Of a DNA stretch of 57,220 bases, positions 20,971 through 31,322 are shown in pieces. The notes under the pieces are model-generated. The model ran no database searches. It was not told where the DNA came from and worked only from the letters and a program-made list of their open reading frames with translations. Made by a program: the position numbers and the translations under genes. This stretch comes from Bremia lactucae. Taxonomy: Eukaryota; Oomycota; Peronosporomycetes; Peronosporales; Peronosporaceae. The stretch lies in contig NW_027152196.1 of assembly GCF_004359215.1 (NCBI RefSeq), forward strand, positions 867,043-924,262, given 5' to 3'. Every line of letters starts with the position of its first letter. Positions within the stretch are counted from its first letter, which is position 1.

Positions 20971-21502
20971 TGTAGGCGGGCACGTCGTAATCCGGCCACG
21001 CTCTACTTAGACACACACCCTAGCACAGCGAGGAAGCGGTATAACCAGCTTCTCTTGCGGGCAGTGAGGTAGTTGTGGTGAACGCATTAGCGACCTCACC
21101 CAACGCACTAAGTACTTTGGTTAAGTGTCGTCACGGAAGCGGTAATCCGGCTACTCGTGCGCACTTACCAAGTAGGAAGTAGTTTTCAAACTAATGTATA
21201 TTTAATCGTATTAAATATAAATACCTATTTTTATTAATCAAAATGTCATCTGTATATATAACACTTAATATGTATTGCGAGTGTATCTTTCTAGATACCT
21301 CGCGTAACGGATAACGCTAGGCGTCATCCCTCCTAATGTGAATGCACCATGTGCATCACATACACAAGGGTTGGTCACAAATCTGAATCACACCCGAGTG
21401 CTGGGTCTAATTACTTGAATTAAGTAATCGGCCATCCCCTCAAGTACACCAAGTGTACTTAACGGGGACTGTGTAACATTAGGGCAACTTTAGCCCGTTA
21501 CA
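20971..21502 (-). repeat. LTR, Gypsy family A (3' LTR of copy 2)
   Basis: 532 bp, the reverse complement of the family A LTR (TGTAGGCGGGC ... TAGCCCGTTACA). A polypurine tract follows on the inner side, so it is the 3' LTR of a minus-strand element whose pol is at 22312-24720. Confidence 0.9.
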
Positions 21503-21516
21503 CCATCCCCCCCTTT
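21503..21516 (-). promoter_or_regulatory. Polypurine tract of family A copy 2
   Basis: Reverse complement AAAGGGGGGGATGG, directly against the LTR. One base differs from the tract of copy 1. Confidence 0.85.
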
Positions 21517-21634
21517 AAGAACAAATCTACATTCTTAAATTCGTCAAAGAGGAGAGAGGAACTGCGAGCAGCTTTAGCGCCGCTAGTTCACTCAATCACT
21601 CTAGTGACATGTGTTTCCATACACGGCGCAAAAG

Positions 21635-22607
21635 ATGCCACCTAAAAGGGGCAATGTTGGTGAATCGTCTGCGAAGACGCCCATATAACCTCGCACTAAG
21701 CGCAGCGCCGCGTTGATTCGCCGGCCGCGTTCAATGCCTTTGTCGAAACGCCGACAGCTCATGCTGCTGTCGAGCTAACGGGGCTAAAGGATCCATCCCA
21801 CATTAACAGTGAGGATGATGATCCGTCGCTCATTGTCGACTACAGTGAGTCGACACCGTTGCCGTCGCCGAGGCGGAAATTCCTGCGCCGCATTCGTCCG
21901 CATTCCGATGCGATGAAACAGCGGTCGCAGCGAATAAATTTCGCCCGCTTGCGTGTGAAAGAAAATATGGGCGGCACTGTATTACCCGTTTCTTTTCACA
22001 ACGCTGTTTCTGCTAGTCCATTTGAGACTAGCGAAGTGGCCTCAGCTGGTGTCCCTTTTCATTGGCAGCAACCAAGCCGGGCACATCAATACGTAGGGTA
22101 TCGATCGGTTCCCAAGAGTCAAAACTCTTCGGGTAACCTTTTCATTGGACGAGGATCGATACCCTTGCCTCACGGAGCGGTGGGCAAGCAACCTTCCAAC
22201 AAGGATGCGTTGATTTCCACCCGTCCATTAGTGCAGGCGGCGCTCGATAGGAGTGGCAACCTCGCCCACCTACTTGCGGCTGCCTTACCTTCGTCCGTTC
22301 AGTCATAGGCGTTAAGCGCTGCTGAACGACGTATTGCGGATCTCGAGGGTCAAGTCTCGCGACTGACCGCGGATCTTGTTGATGTCCGAGCGAAGGACAG
22401 GGCTCGTCAGGGTTCTGAATGCCTGAAGACTCGCTTGGACCTCTTCGAGAGGATAATGCTGAGGAACCGCGTTACTCGCGTGATGTCCCTCGCTCTTTAA
22501 GTCCTGTTCGTGGTGGGAGGAGTCGGTCCGATAGCTTGTCGCCTTCACCGTCCCCCTCACCCGAACGACGCTCGACTCACAGTCGGCGTCACCATCGGTC
22601 TTCTTAG
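21635..22607 (+). pseudogene. Antisense ORF of family A (aORF-A, copy 2)
   Basis: Starts ATGCCACCTAAAAGG at 21635 (MPPKRG), with a TAA soon after and further shifts. Relative to copy 1 it lacks several hundred bases between the STPLPSP codons and FLRRIRPHSDAMKQ. The piece 21859-22308 is open (149 codons). A TAG at 22306-22308 is followed in the same frame by the coiled coil (SAAERRIADLEGQVSRLTAD), and after a one-base shift by the Arg-Ser tail (RSRSDSLSPSPSPSPERRS) ending at 22605-22607. The tail lies antisense to the 3' end of pol (minus). Clearly non-functional, but it shows the same architecture as copy 1. Confidence 0.7.
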
Positions 22608-24720
22608 ACGGATGGGGGTATGTGACCTCATTTGGGTCTACATACCGTTTCATACGACTCACGTAATATACGGGGTGCGTCTTCATGTACGGGGGAAGGG
22701 TGAGTCTATAATTTAGGTCTCCAACCTCTTCTACCACCGTAAAGGACCAAATGTAACGACCTCCAGGTAGTACAGAAATTGCATTTCTAGGTAGGGTAGC
22801 AGTACTTAATAGTACTTTTTACCCACTCTAAAGCATTCATTATTCTTGCGACCATTTCGGTCCGCATATTCTTTTTGCTTGTCTTGTGCGCTTGCCATTG
22901 CATCACGGACTTTACGTGTGATGGCTAATCGCTCATCTAAAAAGCGTTGAGACATGATCACGCTTTTAGCATCAAACTCGCCTATGATACCGCCAAGAGG
23001 TCGGTCATAAGGCGTAGTTTTATTGACCACTGCTAAATTGGCAGGGTCACTAGGGCAAGTCTCAGTCGTTGAGATGATACCATCAGGGGTCTTCGTCCTA
23101 TTGACGAAAATATGTCCCTCTTTCGCACCGAGCATAGTGAGCCCCCCCCACTAAGACTCGGGCTGCGCACAAACGAGACTTGCGTCCAATAATGCCGCAG
23201 TCCGTTGATATAAAACGGTGTCTTACCCGTTGGGAGTTGCGGTAGTGCGCAAGACATCCGCCACGACCCGATTGGCACGTTCGGTTTACCATCAGTCTGG
23301 GGATGATCTGCGGTCGGCATGTGGAGCTTGCTACCTAGCAGCTCAAATACATGTCGCCAAAAACCAGACGTAAAACGTGGATCTCGGTCCAATACTATGG
23401 ACTCGGGCATCCCGTGTAGTCGGTAAACATGATCCAGGAACAAGAGAGCTGCCTCCTTGCCTGTGATCGATCTTTTACATGGTGCTAAATGTCAGTCTGT
23501 CTACAAAGGCGACTAGCCCTGTCCGGCCCTTGTGATCGGGTGGCATGCCAAACATGAAGTCTAGACTTACTGGCTTCCAACAGTTGGTTGGAATCGGTAG
23601 CGGCTTCAGTGGCGCACTGCTGGACGGTTCAGGCTTAATGCGCTGACACTGGTCGCAAGAGCGAATTTAGTTTGCCACCCATCTATACCGGTGTGGCCAC
23701 GAAAATTCCTTTGACTCTCGTAGCAATGTCTTTTCAAGGCCCAGATGCTCACTAGATGGCGCATCATGGAGCTCGTAACGGAGCATCAGCTTGAAATCTG
23801 CGTCATTAGGCATATCGGTTCTCAAGGGATCACAAGGTGACAGCTGATGCCATGACAGGTCATCAATGTAGCTAAAGCGATTAACTTAGCTTTCAGGTGC
23901 GACGGAAGGGAAGCCTTCCGCTTACCAAAGTGATTAATTGGCAGGCGACAACGGTCGTCCTAAGTGTAGCCCCTTTTTATCTCAGAGGCCAATAAGCTTG
24001 TCACGTGGTATGCCTTCATGGCTGCCAACGTTGACCGCTGAAATTGTGCTTTAGCACTAGACACTTTCCTGGTGTCTTACTTCAAAGTTTGGTCAGCGCG
24101 ATAAAGCGTCAGCCAAGACATTCGACTTCCCCGGCTTGTTTTCAACGTTAAAATTAAATTCAGAGAATAATGTAAGCCATCTTTCTATTCTAGAGGAGAG
24201 GTGCCGTGGGATGGCCATTCCTTTACTGATTTTACCTTGTCTGGGTCTGCTTGTACACCAGGTGTACAAACGATGCAGCCCAGTACAGGTATCTCAAGGA
24301 CCCCTATGACGCACTTTTGCAAGTTGACGTACAATTGGGCGTCCTTTAAAGTCTGCAACACAGCGTCTAAATGACGCTTGTGCGACTCTATTGCGCTCAG
24401 CCCGTCCTCGGCCCTACTATGCACGAATACATCGTCAAAGTAATTGGGCGCGTAGGCACGGTGCTGACGCATCACGTGAGCCACCACTCGGTTAAATGAC
24501 GCTGGTGCGTTTTTCAAACCTTGTGGCACCACAAGCCACTCCCAAAGCATACCGCTTGGAGTGCTTCCAGCTGTTTTGGCTACATCGGACTCTCTCATGA
24601 GTACCTGATAGTAGCCATCCTTCAAATCCAATGTGGAGAAGATAGTTGATTTTCCCATGGAGTTCAACAAGACATCTTTCCGCGAAATTGGCGTTCGAGC
24701 GGTATGGTCGCCGTGTTCAG
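22312..24720 (-). pseudogene. Gypsy family A pol (copy 2), RT to integrase
   Basis: Minus-strand pol, 5' truncated. RT is open over 24185-24670: FSTLDLKDGYYQV, VVPQGLKNAPASF and the catalytic NYFDDVFVHSR are all intact. The RNase H and connection parts (23500-24180) are decayed. The integrase core (23033-23443) shows RLHGMPESIVLDRDPRFTSG and PTADHPQTDG; about 70 bases are missing after it, before GKTPFYINGL. The C-terminal domain is at 22312-22737 (VEEVGDLNYRL, then VSRMKRYVD). Several shifts. It stops at 24720 within the RT N-terminal part and joins, through about 25 unmatched bases, a plus-oriented LTR of the same family. Confidence 0.85.
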
Positions 24721-24745
24721 CTAAGTCGCTTAGGCGCCCTCTGGG

Positions 24746-25266
24746 TCGGGCTAAAGTAGCCCAAGTGTTACACAGTTCCCGTTAAGTACACTTGGTGTAC
24801 TTAAGGGGATGGTCAATTACTAAATTAAAGTAATTAGACACAACACTCGGGTGTGGTTCAGATTTGTGACTAACCCTTGCGTATGTGATGCACATGGGTG
24901 CATTCACATTAAGAGGGATGACGCCTAGCGTCATCCGTTATGCGAGGTATCTAGAAAGATACGTCGCAATACATATTAAGTGTTATCTATAGAAATGACA
25001 TTTTGATTGGTTAAAATAGGTATTTATAGTTAATACGATTTAATATGAATCAATCTGAAAACTACTTCCTACTTGGTAAGTGCGCACGAGGAGCCCGCTT
25101 CCGTGACGACACTTAACCAAAGAACTTAGTGCGTTGGGTGAGGTCGCTAAGGCGACCACCATAACTTCCTCACTGCACGCAAGAGAAGCTGGTTAAACCG
25201 CTTCCTCGCTTTGCTAGGATGCTTGTCTAAGTAGAATGTAGCCGCATTACGACGTGCCCGCCTACA
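24746..25266 (+). repeat. LTR, Gypsy family A (5' LTR)
   Basis: Lacks the first TGTAAC; reads TCGGGCTAAAG onward and ends GCCTACA. Followed by primer binding site and gag. Confidence 0.9.
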
Positions 25267-25268
25267 CT

Positions 25269-25280
25269 TGGTAGCACTTG
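25269..25280 (+). promoter_or_regulatory. Primer binding site, family A
   Basis: TGGTAGCACTTG two bases after the LTR. The same site follows the LTR at 31524-32058 (position 32061); the copy at 46163 has TTG. Confidence 0.8.
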
Positions 25281-25325
25281 AAATCCTTCCCACGACCCGC
25301 ATCTCTGCGTGTGTACGTGAGGATG

Positions 25326-26087
25326 AGCCTCAATATTGATTGGGCTCATTTTCCCCACCTCTCCGAACATCATCGTGAGGTGACAGGGCTAATGGCGCAG
25401 GGACTTGGTGAACAAGCCCTGGCCAGGCTCCTGGGTAGTCCTCCTTAGCAACATGTTGCTCAGTTGGAGCAGTTTGAGGCATTCGTGCTCGGACAGAGGA
25501 GAGCCGCATCCGAGGCACAAAGCCATGCTGCGGCGAAGTTCGTCTCTCAGACTCAGGATGAGCTGAGGCATGAGCAGGCTCGAAGCGAGGCTCTCAACAG
25601 GACTGTTGAGATGCTCTCTGCCCGGCCGCATCAGCCGAGGCCCATTCGGATGAACCCGCCCAAGTTCGATGGAACTGCAGCGCACACGATTGTCCACTGG
25701 CTTTTAGCCGTGGAGCAATGCGGTGTCAAACAGCTCATCGAGGACGACAGCCGGATGGTGTCGTACGCCATGTCGCATCTGCGCGGTAAGGACTCAGAGT
25801 GGGCTTACTTGGCGCTTCTGGCGGACAGAAAGGCGTTCCACACACCGAACAACGAAGTGTTGCTTCTTTAAAGCGCGACAGGCGAAGCGATCCCTGCAAG
25901 AGTATGTGCAGGAGATGCGCTCGCTGTTGGCGTCCATTACCGTAGGTCCGATTCCGAAGCACATTAAGGTGCCCATGTTTATGAACGGACCACGGCATGG
26001 CCCATCGTGACAGGCACTTTTCAGAAAGATGCCGTCGACGATGGAGGAGGCAAACCGAATTGCCTTGGTTGAAGAGCAAACCTGACC
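25326..26087 (+). pseudogene. Gypsy family A gag (partial)
   Basis: Begins SLNIDWAHFPHLSEHHREVT just after the primer binding site, has a stop at 25447-25449 (GAG to TAG), then the long open piece to 25871: a coiled-coil-like helix (QTQDELRHEQARSEALNRTV), then the retrotransposon gag fold (PPKFDGTAAHTIVHWLLAVE, then AMSHLRGKDSEWAYLALLAD). A shift follows and EYVQEMRSLLASI continues in another frame. Gag would form the particle and bind RNA; the zinc knuckle would lie in the gap at 26088. Confidence 0.85.
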
Positions 26088-26187
26088 NNNNNNNNNNNNN
26101 NNNNNNNNNNNNNNNNNNNNNNNNNNNNNNNNNNNNNNNNNNNNNNNNNNNNNNNNNNNNNNNNNNNNNNNNNNNNNNNNNNNNNNN
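26088..26187. other. Assembly gap (100 N)
   Basis: Exactly 100 N, the usual placeholder for unknown size. It separates family A gag from the tail of a dynamin-like gene. Confidence 1.
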
Positions 26188-26205
26188 ATGAGCGAATTTA
26201 AGTAG
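26188..26205 (+). pseudogene. 3' tail of a dynamin-like gene
   Basis: MSEFK and a stop, the same ending as the gene at 41740. The following 350 bases are the reverse complement of 41400-41740, so the gap probably hides the body of another cluster member. Confidence 0.6.
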
Positions 26206-26557
26206 CAGATTATTGAGAAGAGCGAATATCAATAGGCTTGGTTGGATACATTTTTTCTTTAGGATTGAATACGATATTAGCCTGTCTTAAAAGCATCGTC
26301 TTACATTATCCTTCAGGTACACGTCGCGTTCGTTGTTTGGGACCCTTCTTATTATACTTTATTACGGCTCACGACTATTAACTAACAAGAACATTCTATT
26401 CAATAAACTTGGTGTCGCGAAATCCCGTTACTACACTACAAGCAATAGAAATTAACATGCGAGATTTGGTCTGATCATTTAATCTCAACGGTAAAGAATT
26501 TTTCAGAGGAATCATATTAACTTAAACGATGAAGCCAAAGATACCAACGGGTTGTTG
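26206..26557. other. Intergenic spacer of the dynamin cluster
   Basis: Holds the repeated spacer (GAAGAGCGAATATCAATAG ... ACGTCGCGTTCGTTGTTTGG ... GGTGTCGCGAAATCCCGTTA) found upstream of every gene of the cluster (28733, 38876, 41400, 47403). TCATTTAATCTCAACGG about 70 bases before the gene could be the transcription start region (weak). Confidence 0.6.
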
Positions 26558-28732
26558 ATGCAAGCTCGCTTCTGGGAAGAACAGCACAAAGTCATTGATC
26601 AGCTTCGGGAGGGTGGTCTGGAAAAGTACATTGAGCTGCCAACAATCGCCGTCATGGGTGACAGATCTAGCGAAAAATCGTCGTTGCTTTTAGCCCTGTC
26701 AGGCATCTCATTTCCTTCAAACGACCAGCTTACAACGAGATGTCCGACGCAACTCATTTTGACTCGTGGTGATGTATTCCATGGCACCGTGCGACTTGTT
26801 CGATTCCAAACAGGGTCGGATCGTGAGCAGATGGTAGCAACAGAAGATCTGAAACAATTGGAAGACGTTCCGAATGCGATCTCGAAACTCACCAAAAAAA
26901 TCGTCAATGATGGACTGATAATCAGCGACGATCAAATTGTCATTGAGGTGTGCGGACCCGAAATACCTGAACTCACACTTATAGATTTACCAGGATTAGT
27001 GCGTACAGCGAAAAATTTAAAAGATTTAAGTATGATTCGAAGAGTTCGAAAAATGGTTGATCGATTCATGAAAAAAGAGCAGATAGTTTTAATTGCTATG
27101 GTTCCAGCGAACAAGGATATGCACAATTCAGAGATTCTAAAAACAGTGCAAGCAGCAGATCCCGACGGGACGCGCACGATTGCAGTCGTCACAAAGCTGG
27201 ATCTAGTTAATGCAGGAGAAGAGAAGACAGTACTCGAATTCTTGTTGAACAAGAATAAACAAATGCATTTGGGTTACCATGCCGTGAAGTGCCGGAATCA
27301 ACGGGATTTGACGACAGGAATAAGTATCGAAATAGGGCTGGCAAACGAAAGGACATTCTTTAGTCAGCACGAATACTGGAGCCAACTGCCATCGCATCTA
27401 TGGGGAATTCCAATTTTAACGAAGCGAATAATTTCGATCCTGCAAGATAATACACGTAAAACTTTTCAAAATGCGATTGCAAAAATGACCTGCCGTCTGA
27501 TTGAGACAAAAGAAACGTTGTCAAGACTTGGATCGCCACTCCACACGCCTGGTGCTCAACGTCAACAATTTTGCGAATGGGTGAAACAGTACCTTCAACT
27601 GACGGAAGCTGCTAAAAACGGACAGTATGAGCTTTTTACTTCGATTCATGGTTTGATAGATACCGACAAAATGGCGAAATTGCGCTTACGGGCTCTTTTA
27701 CGACAAGAAGATTTGAACTTTCGATCGGAAATTGAAACAACAACGACGGAAGATGTGCTTAAGTTCATTGATTTTTCATCAAATGCACCTGTATATGATT
27801 CGAAAGAGCCTATCAAAGCCCAAATCGATGTGGAAAAGGGAGATCGCTCCGTTGTGTATCGTGAAGGTCCGAAAACGGGGAATTGCACAATTAAAAATAC
27901 TGAGTTCTGCACAGAATTGCCGAGTTATTGTGTCCGCCCACAGTGGGAAAATGCGTCAAGTGTGACAAACCCCAATATGAAGCAATTTATTCGGGCAAAT
28001 CGAGGTGACGAACTTGCCTTTTTCCCCTCCTATCGCGTCTTTTGCAGCTGTGTCCAGGAGAGTGTCAAGAAGTGGGAAGGACCTGCATTTAAACTTCTTG
28101 ACCAATACTCAATGAAAACGAAGCGTGCTTTACATTGCTTAATTTCGGTGGTTCTAGCAGGAACTGAAAACGTCCAGATTGAGCATTTTTTCAAACAAGC
28201 AACGGATCGAGTGCTCAAGGCCTTAAAAATCTGTGCAAAGCGAGAACTTCACGTGCTCTTGCAGGACGAAGCTCGACCGTATACACAAAATGAGCAACTG
28301 TATCTCAAGCTAAATCAACGACGCCAACGTGCTTTGTATGAACGTCTTACGACTGCTCTTCCACGTGGAAATCGATATGGAATGGTATGTTTAGGCGACG
28401 TTACGAAAGCGCTTGGCGAGGTCTCGACGGAAATGTTTACACATTTAAGTGAGGATCTAGAGGCGCTGGAGATAGAGAATGCGCTGCGTGCTTATCTAGA
28501 ATTGGCTTCGCGTCGGTTTATTGATGTGGTGCCAATGAAGTTAACACATGTGCTGTTAGATTCGTATATGACGGAAATGGAGAGTGCCCTTCTAGGTGCT
28601 GCCACGGATGAAAAAGTGGCTGAACTGCTACGCGAAAGCGCGAACAAGGCGGCTCATCGTCAAGAACTTTTGGATCAAGTGGCAATGTTCCAGAAAGGAA
28701 CGCAGATTATTGAGATGACCGAATTTAAGTAG
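26558..28732 (+). CDS. Mx/dynamin-like GTPase, copy 1 (altered P-loop)
   Basis: A dynamin-superfamily large GTPase (about 724 aa from the first ATG, 26558). Such proteins bind GTP, self-assemble through a stalk and act on membranes or other assemblies. Domains: GTPase (residues about 30-310) with the switch TTRCPTQL, DLPG and TKLD; stalk/middle region; C-terminal GED-like helix ending QIIEMTEFK. The P-loop reads GDRSSEKSS: the Gly before Lys is Glu, which should hinder nucleotide binding. Relative to copy 2 one C is missing in the fourth codon of the normal start, so the true N-terminus would be ten residues shorter. The rest is open, so it may be recently inactivated or a GTPase-defective variant. 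Almost identical to 39201-41387. No intron seen. Confidence 0.85.
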   Translation: MQARFWEEQHKVIDQLREGGLEKYIELPTIAVMGDRSSEKSSLLLALSGISFPSNDQLTTRCPTQLILTRGDVFHGTVRLVRFQTGSDREQMVATEDLKQLEDVPNAISKLTKKIVNDGLIISDDQIVIEVCGPEIPELTLIDLPGLVRTAKNLKDLSMIRRVRKMVDRFMKKEQIVLIAMVPANKDMHNSEILKTVQAADPDGTRTIAVVTKLDLVNAGEEKTVLEFLLNKNKQMHLGYHAVKCRNQRDLTTGISIEIGLANERTFFSQHEYWSQLPSHLWGIPILTKRIISILQDNTRKTFQNAIAKMTCRLIETKETLSRLGSPLHTPGAQRQQFCEWVKQYLQLTEAAKNGQYELFTSIHGLIDTDKMAKLRLRALLRQEDLNFRSEIETTTTEDVLKFIDFSSNAPVYDSKEPIKAQIDVEKGDRSVVYREGPKTGNCTIKNTEFCTELPSYCVRPQWENASSVTNPNMKQFIRANRGDELAFFPSYRVFCSCVQESVKKWEGPAFKLLDQYSMKTKRALHCLISVVLAGTENVQIEHFFKQATDRVLKALKICAKRELHVLLQDEARPYTQNEQLYLKLNQRRQRALYERLTTALPRGNRYGMVCLGDVTKALGEVSTEMFTHLSEDLEALEIENALRAYLELASRRFIDVVPMKLTHVLLDSYMTEMESALLGAATDEKVAELLRESANKAAHRQELLDQVAMFQKGTQIIEMTEFK

Positions 28733-29057
28733 CAGATTATTGAGAAGAGCGAATATCAATAGGGTTGATTTGATACATTTTTTCCTTAGGATTGAATACG
28801 ATATTTGCCAATCATAAAAGCATCGTCATACATTATCGATCAGGTACACGTCGCGTTCGTTGTTTGGGACCCTTCTTATTATACTTTATTACGGTTCACG
28901 ACTATTAACTAACAAGAACATTCTATTCAATAAATTTGGTGTCGCGAAATCCCGTTACTACACTACAAGCAATAGAAATTAACATGCGAGATTTGGTCTA
29001 ATCATTTAATCTCAACGGTAAAGAATCTTTTTCAAAGGAATCACATTAACTTAAACG
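28733..29057. other. Spacer between dynamin copies 1 and 2
   Basis: 325 bp. The mirror spacer 38876-39200 is also 325 bp and nearly identical. It starts with an extra coding-like tail behind the stop of copy 1 (QIIEKSEYQ and a stop) and includes the same GGTGTCGCGAAATCCCG block as the other spacers. Confidence 0.8.
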
Positions 29058-31322
29058 ATGAAGCCCAAAGATACCAACGGGTTGTTAATGCAAGCTCGCT
29101 TCTGGGAAGAACAGCACAAAGTCATTGATCAGCTTCGGGAGGTTGGTCTGGACAATTACATTGAGCTGCCAACAATCGCCGTCATGGGTGACAGATCTAG
29201 CGGAAAATCGTCGTTGCTCTCAGCCCTGTCAGGCATCTCATTTCCTTCAAACGACCAGCTTACAACGAGATGTCCGACGCAACTCATTTTGACTCGTGGT
29301 GATGTATTCCATGGCACCGTGCGGCTTGTTCGATTCCAAACAGGGTCGGATCGTGAGCAGATTGAAGCAACAGAAGATCTGAAACACCTGAAAGACGTTG
29401 AGCAGATTGAAGCAACAGAAGATCTGAAACACCTGAAAGACGTTCCGAATGCGATCTCGAAACTCACCAAAAAAATCATCAATGATGGACTGATAATCAG
29501 CAACGATCAAATTGTCATTGAGGTGTGCGGACCCGAAATACCTGAACTCACACTAGTAGATTTACCAGGATTAGTGCGTACAGCGAAAAAATTAAAAGAT
29601 AAAAGTATGATTCCAAGAGTTCAAAAAATGGTTGATCGATACATGAAAAAAGAGCAGATAGTTGTAATTGCTGTGGTTCCAGCGAACAAGGATATGCACA
29701 ATTCAGAGATTCTAAAAACAGTGCAAGCAGCAGATCCCGACGGGACGCGCACGATTGCAGTCGTCACAAAGCTGGATCTAGTTAATGCAGGAGCAGAGAA
29801 GACAGTACTCGAATTCTTGTTGAACAAGAATAAACAAATGCATTTGGGGTACCATGCCGTGAAGTGCCGGAATCAACGGGATTTGACGACAGGAATGAGT
29901 ATTGAAATTGGGCTGGCAAACGAAAGGACATTCTTTAGTCAGCACGAATACTGGAGCCAACTGCCATCGCATCTATGGGGAATTCCAACTTTAACGAAGC
30001 GACTAATTTCGATCCTGCAAGATAATACACGTAAAACTTTTCAAAATGCGATTGCAAAAATGACCTCCCGTCTGATTGAGACAAAAGAAAAGTTGTCAAG
30101 ACTTGGACCGCCACTCGACACGCCTGGTGCTCAACGTCAACAATTTTGCGAATGGGTGAAACAGTACCTTCAACTGACGGAAGCTGCTAAAAACGGACAT
30201 TATGAGCTTTTTACTTCGATTCATGGTTTGATAGATACCGACATAATGGCAAAATTACGCTTACGGGCTCTTTTACGACAAGAAGATTTGAACTTTCGAT
30301 CGGAAATTGAAACAACAACGACGGAAGATGTGCTTAAGTTCATTGATTTTTCATCAAGTGCACCTTTATATGATTCGGAAGAGTTAAAGAAAGCTCGAAA
30401 CGATGTAAAAAGAGGAGATCGCATCGTTGTGCAGCGTGGAGATCAGATCCCAATGCTGTGCACATACCAAGGGAAAATCAAGAATAGCGTGCTCTGCAAA
30501 GAATTTCCGCTTAGGGTATTTAGTCCGTCACAGTGGAAATATCCGTCAAGTACAACAAATGCCAATTTGAAGCAGTTTATTCGGGCAAATCGAGGTGACG
30601 AACTAGCCGTTTTCCCCTCCTATCGCGTCTTTTGCAGCTGTGTCAAGGAGAGTATTAAGAATTGGGATCGGCCTGCATTGAAACTTCTTGACCAGTACTT
30701 AATGAAAACAAAGCGTGTTTCATATATTTTGATTTCCGCGGTTCTAGCAGGTACTGAAAACGTCCAGATTGAGCATTTATTCAAGCAAACAACGGATCGA
30801 GTGCTTAAGACCCTTGAAAACAGTGCAAAGCAAGAACTTCACGTGCTCTTGCAGCAGGAAGCTCGACCGTATACACAAAATGAGATACTGTATTACGAGC
30901 TAGACCAACTTCGTCAACGTGCTTTGTATGAGCGTCTTTCGGCTGCTTTTCCACGTGGAAATCAATCTGGAATGGTATGTTTAGCCGACGTCATGTTAGC
31001 GCTTGGCGAGGTCTTGACGAAAATATTTACGTATACAAGAGAGGACCGACAAGCGCTGCAGACTGAGAATGCGCTGCGTGCTTATCTGAAATTGGCTTCG
31101 CATCGGTTTGTTGATGTGGTGCCAATGAAGCTAGATAATTTGCTCTTAAAATCGTTTTTGACGGAAATGGAGACTGCCCTTATAGGTGCCGTCACAGTTG
31201 AAAACGTAGCTGAACTTTTCCGCGAGAGCGCGGAGAAGGCGGCTCATCGTCAAGAATTTCTGGATCAAGTGGCAATGTACGAGAAAGGAACGCAAATTAT
31301 TGAGATGAGCGAATACTATTAG
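29058..31322 (+). CDS. Mx/dynamin-like GTPase, copy 2 (intact)
   Basis: 754 aa, the only copy with full start, intact P-loop and unbroken frame. ATG at 29058 gives MKPKDTNGLL. GTPase motifs: GDRSSGKS (residues 44-51), the switch I region TTRCPTQL, DLPG (about 169), TKLD (about 237). The stalk follows and a GED-like end (EFLDQVAMYEKGTQIIEM). A 15-residue direct repeat (EQIEATEDLKHLKDV twice, residues 100-129) is unique to this copy. The segment 430-490 differs strongly from copies 1 and 4 (EELKKARNDVKRGDRIVVQR versus EPIKAQIDVEKGDRSVVY). Related GTPases include Mx proteins and Vps1/DRPs; fine classification is not possible here. Most likely the functional gene of the cluster. Confidence 0.9.
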   Translation: MKPKDTNGLLMQARFWEEQHKVIDQLREVGLDNYIELPTIAVMGDRSSGKSSLLSALSGISFPSNDQLTTRCPTQLILTRGDVFHGTVRLVRFQTGSDREQIEATEDLKHLKDVEQIEATEDLKHLKDVPNAISKLTKKIINDGLIISNDQIVIEVCGPEIPELTLVDLPGLVRTAKKLKDKSMIPRVQKMVDRYMKKEQIVVIAVVPANKDMHNSEILKTVQAADPDGTRTIAVVTKLDLVNAGAEKTVLEFLLNKNKQMHLGYHAVKCRNQRDLTTGMSIEIGLANERTFFSQHEYWSQLPSHLWGIPTLTKRLISILQDNTRKTFQNAIAKMTSRLIETKEKLSRLGPPLDTPGAQRQQFCEWVKQYLQLTEAAKNGHYELFTSIHGLIDTDIMAKLRLRALLRQEDLNFRSEIETTTTEDVLKFIDFSSSAPLYDSEELKKARNDVKRGDRIVVQRGDQIPMLCTYQGKIKNSVLCKEFPLRVFSPSQWKYPSSTTNANLKQFIRANRGDELAVFPSYRVFCSCVKESIKNWDRPALKLLDQYLMKTKRVSYILISAVLAGTENVQIEHLFKQTTDRVLKTLENSAKQELHVLLQQEARPYTQNEILYYELDQLRQRALYERLSAAFPRGNQSGMVCLADVMLALGEVLTKIFTYTREDRQALQTENALRAYLKLASHRFVDVVPMKLDNLLLKSFLTEMETALIGAVTVENVAELFRESAEKAAHRQEFLDQVAMYEKGTQIIEMSEYY
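29355..29444 (+). repeat. In-frame tandem duplication in copy 2, 2 x 45 bp
   Basis: 29355-29399 and 29400-29444 are identical and encode EQIEATEDLKHLKDV twice. Copies 1, 3 and 4 have one unit. Confidence 0.95.

Noticed and set aside
22510..22716. 68-codon plus ORF as a separate gene
   Set aside because: Third frame over the antisense overlap of pol and aORF-A; no conservation argument beyond that of the other two frames.
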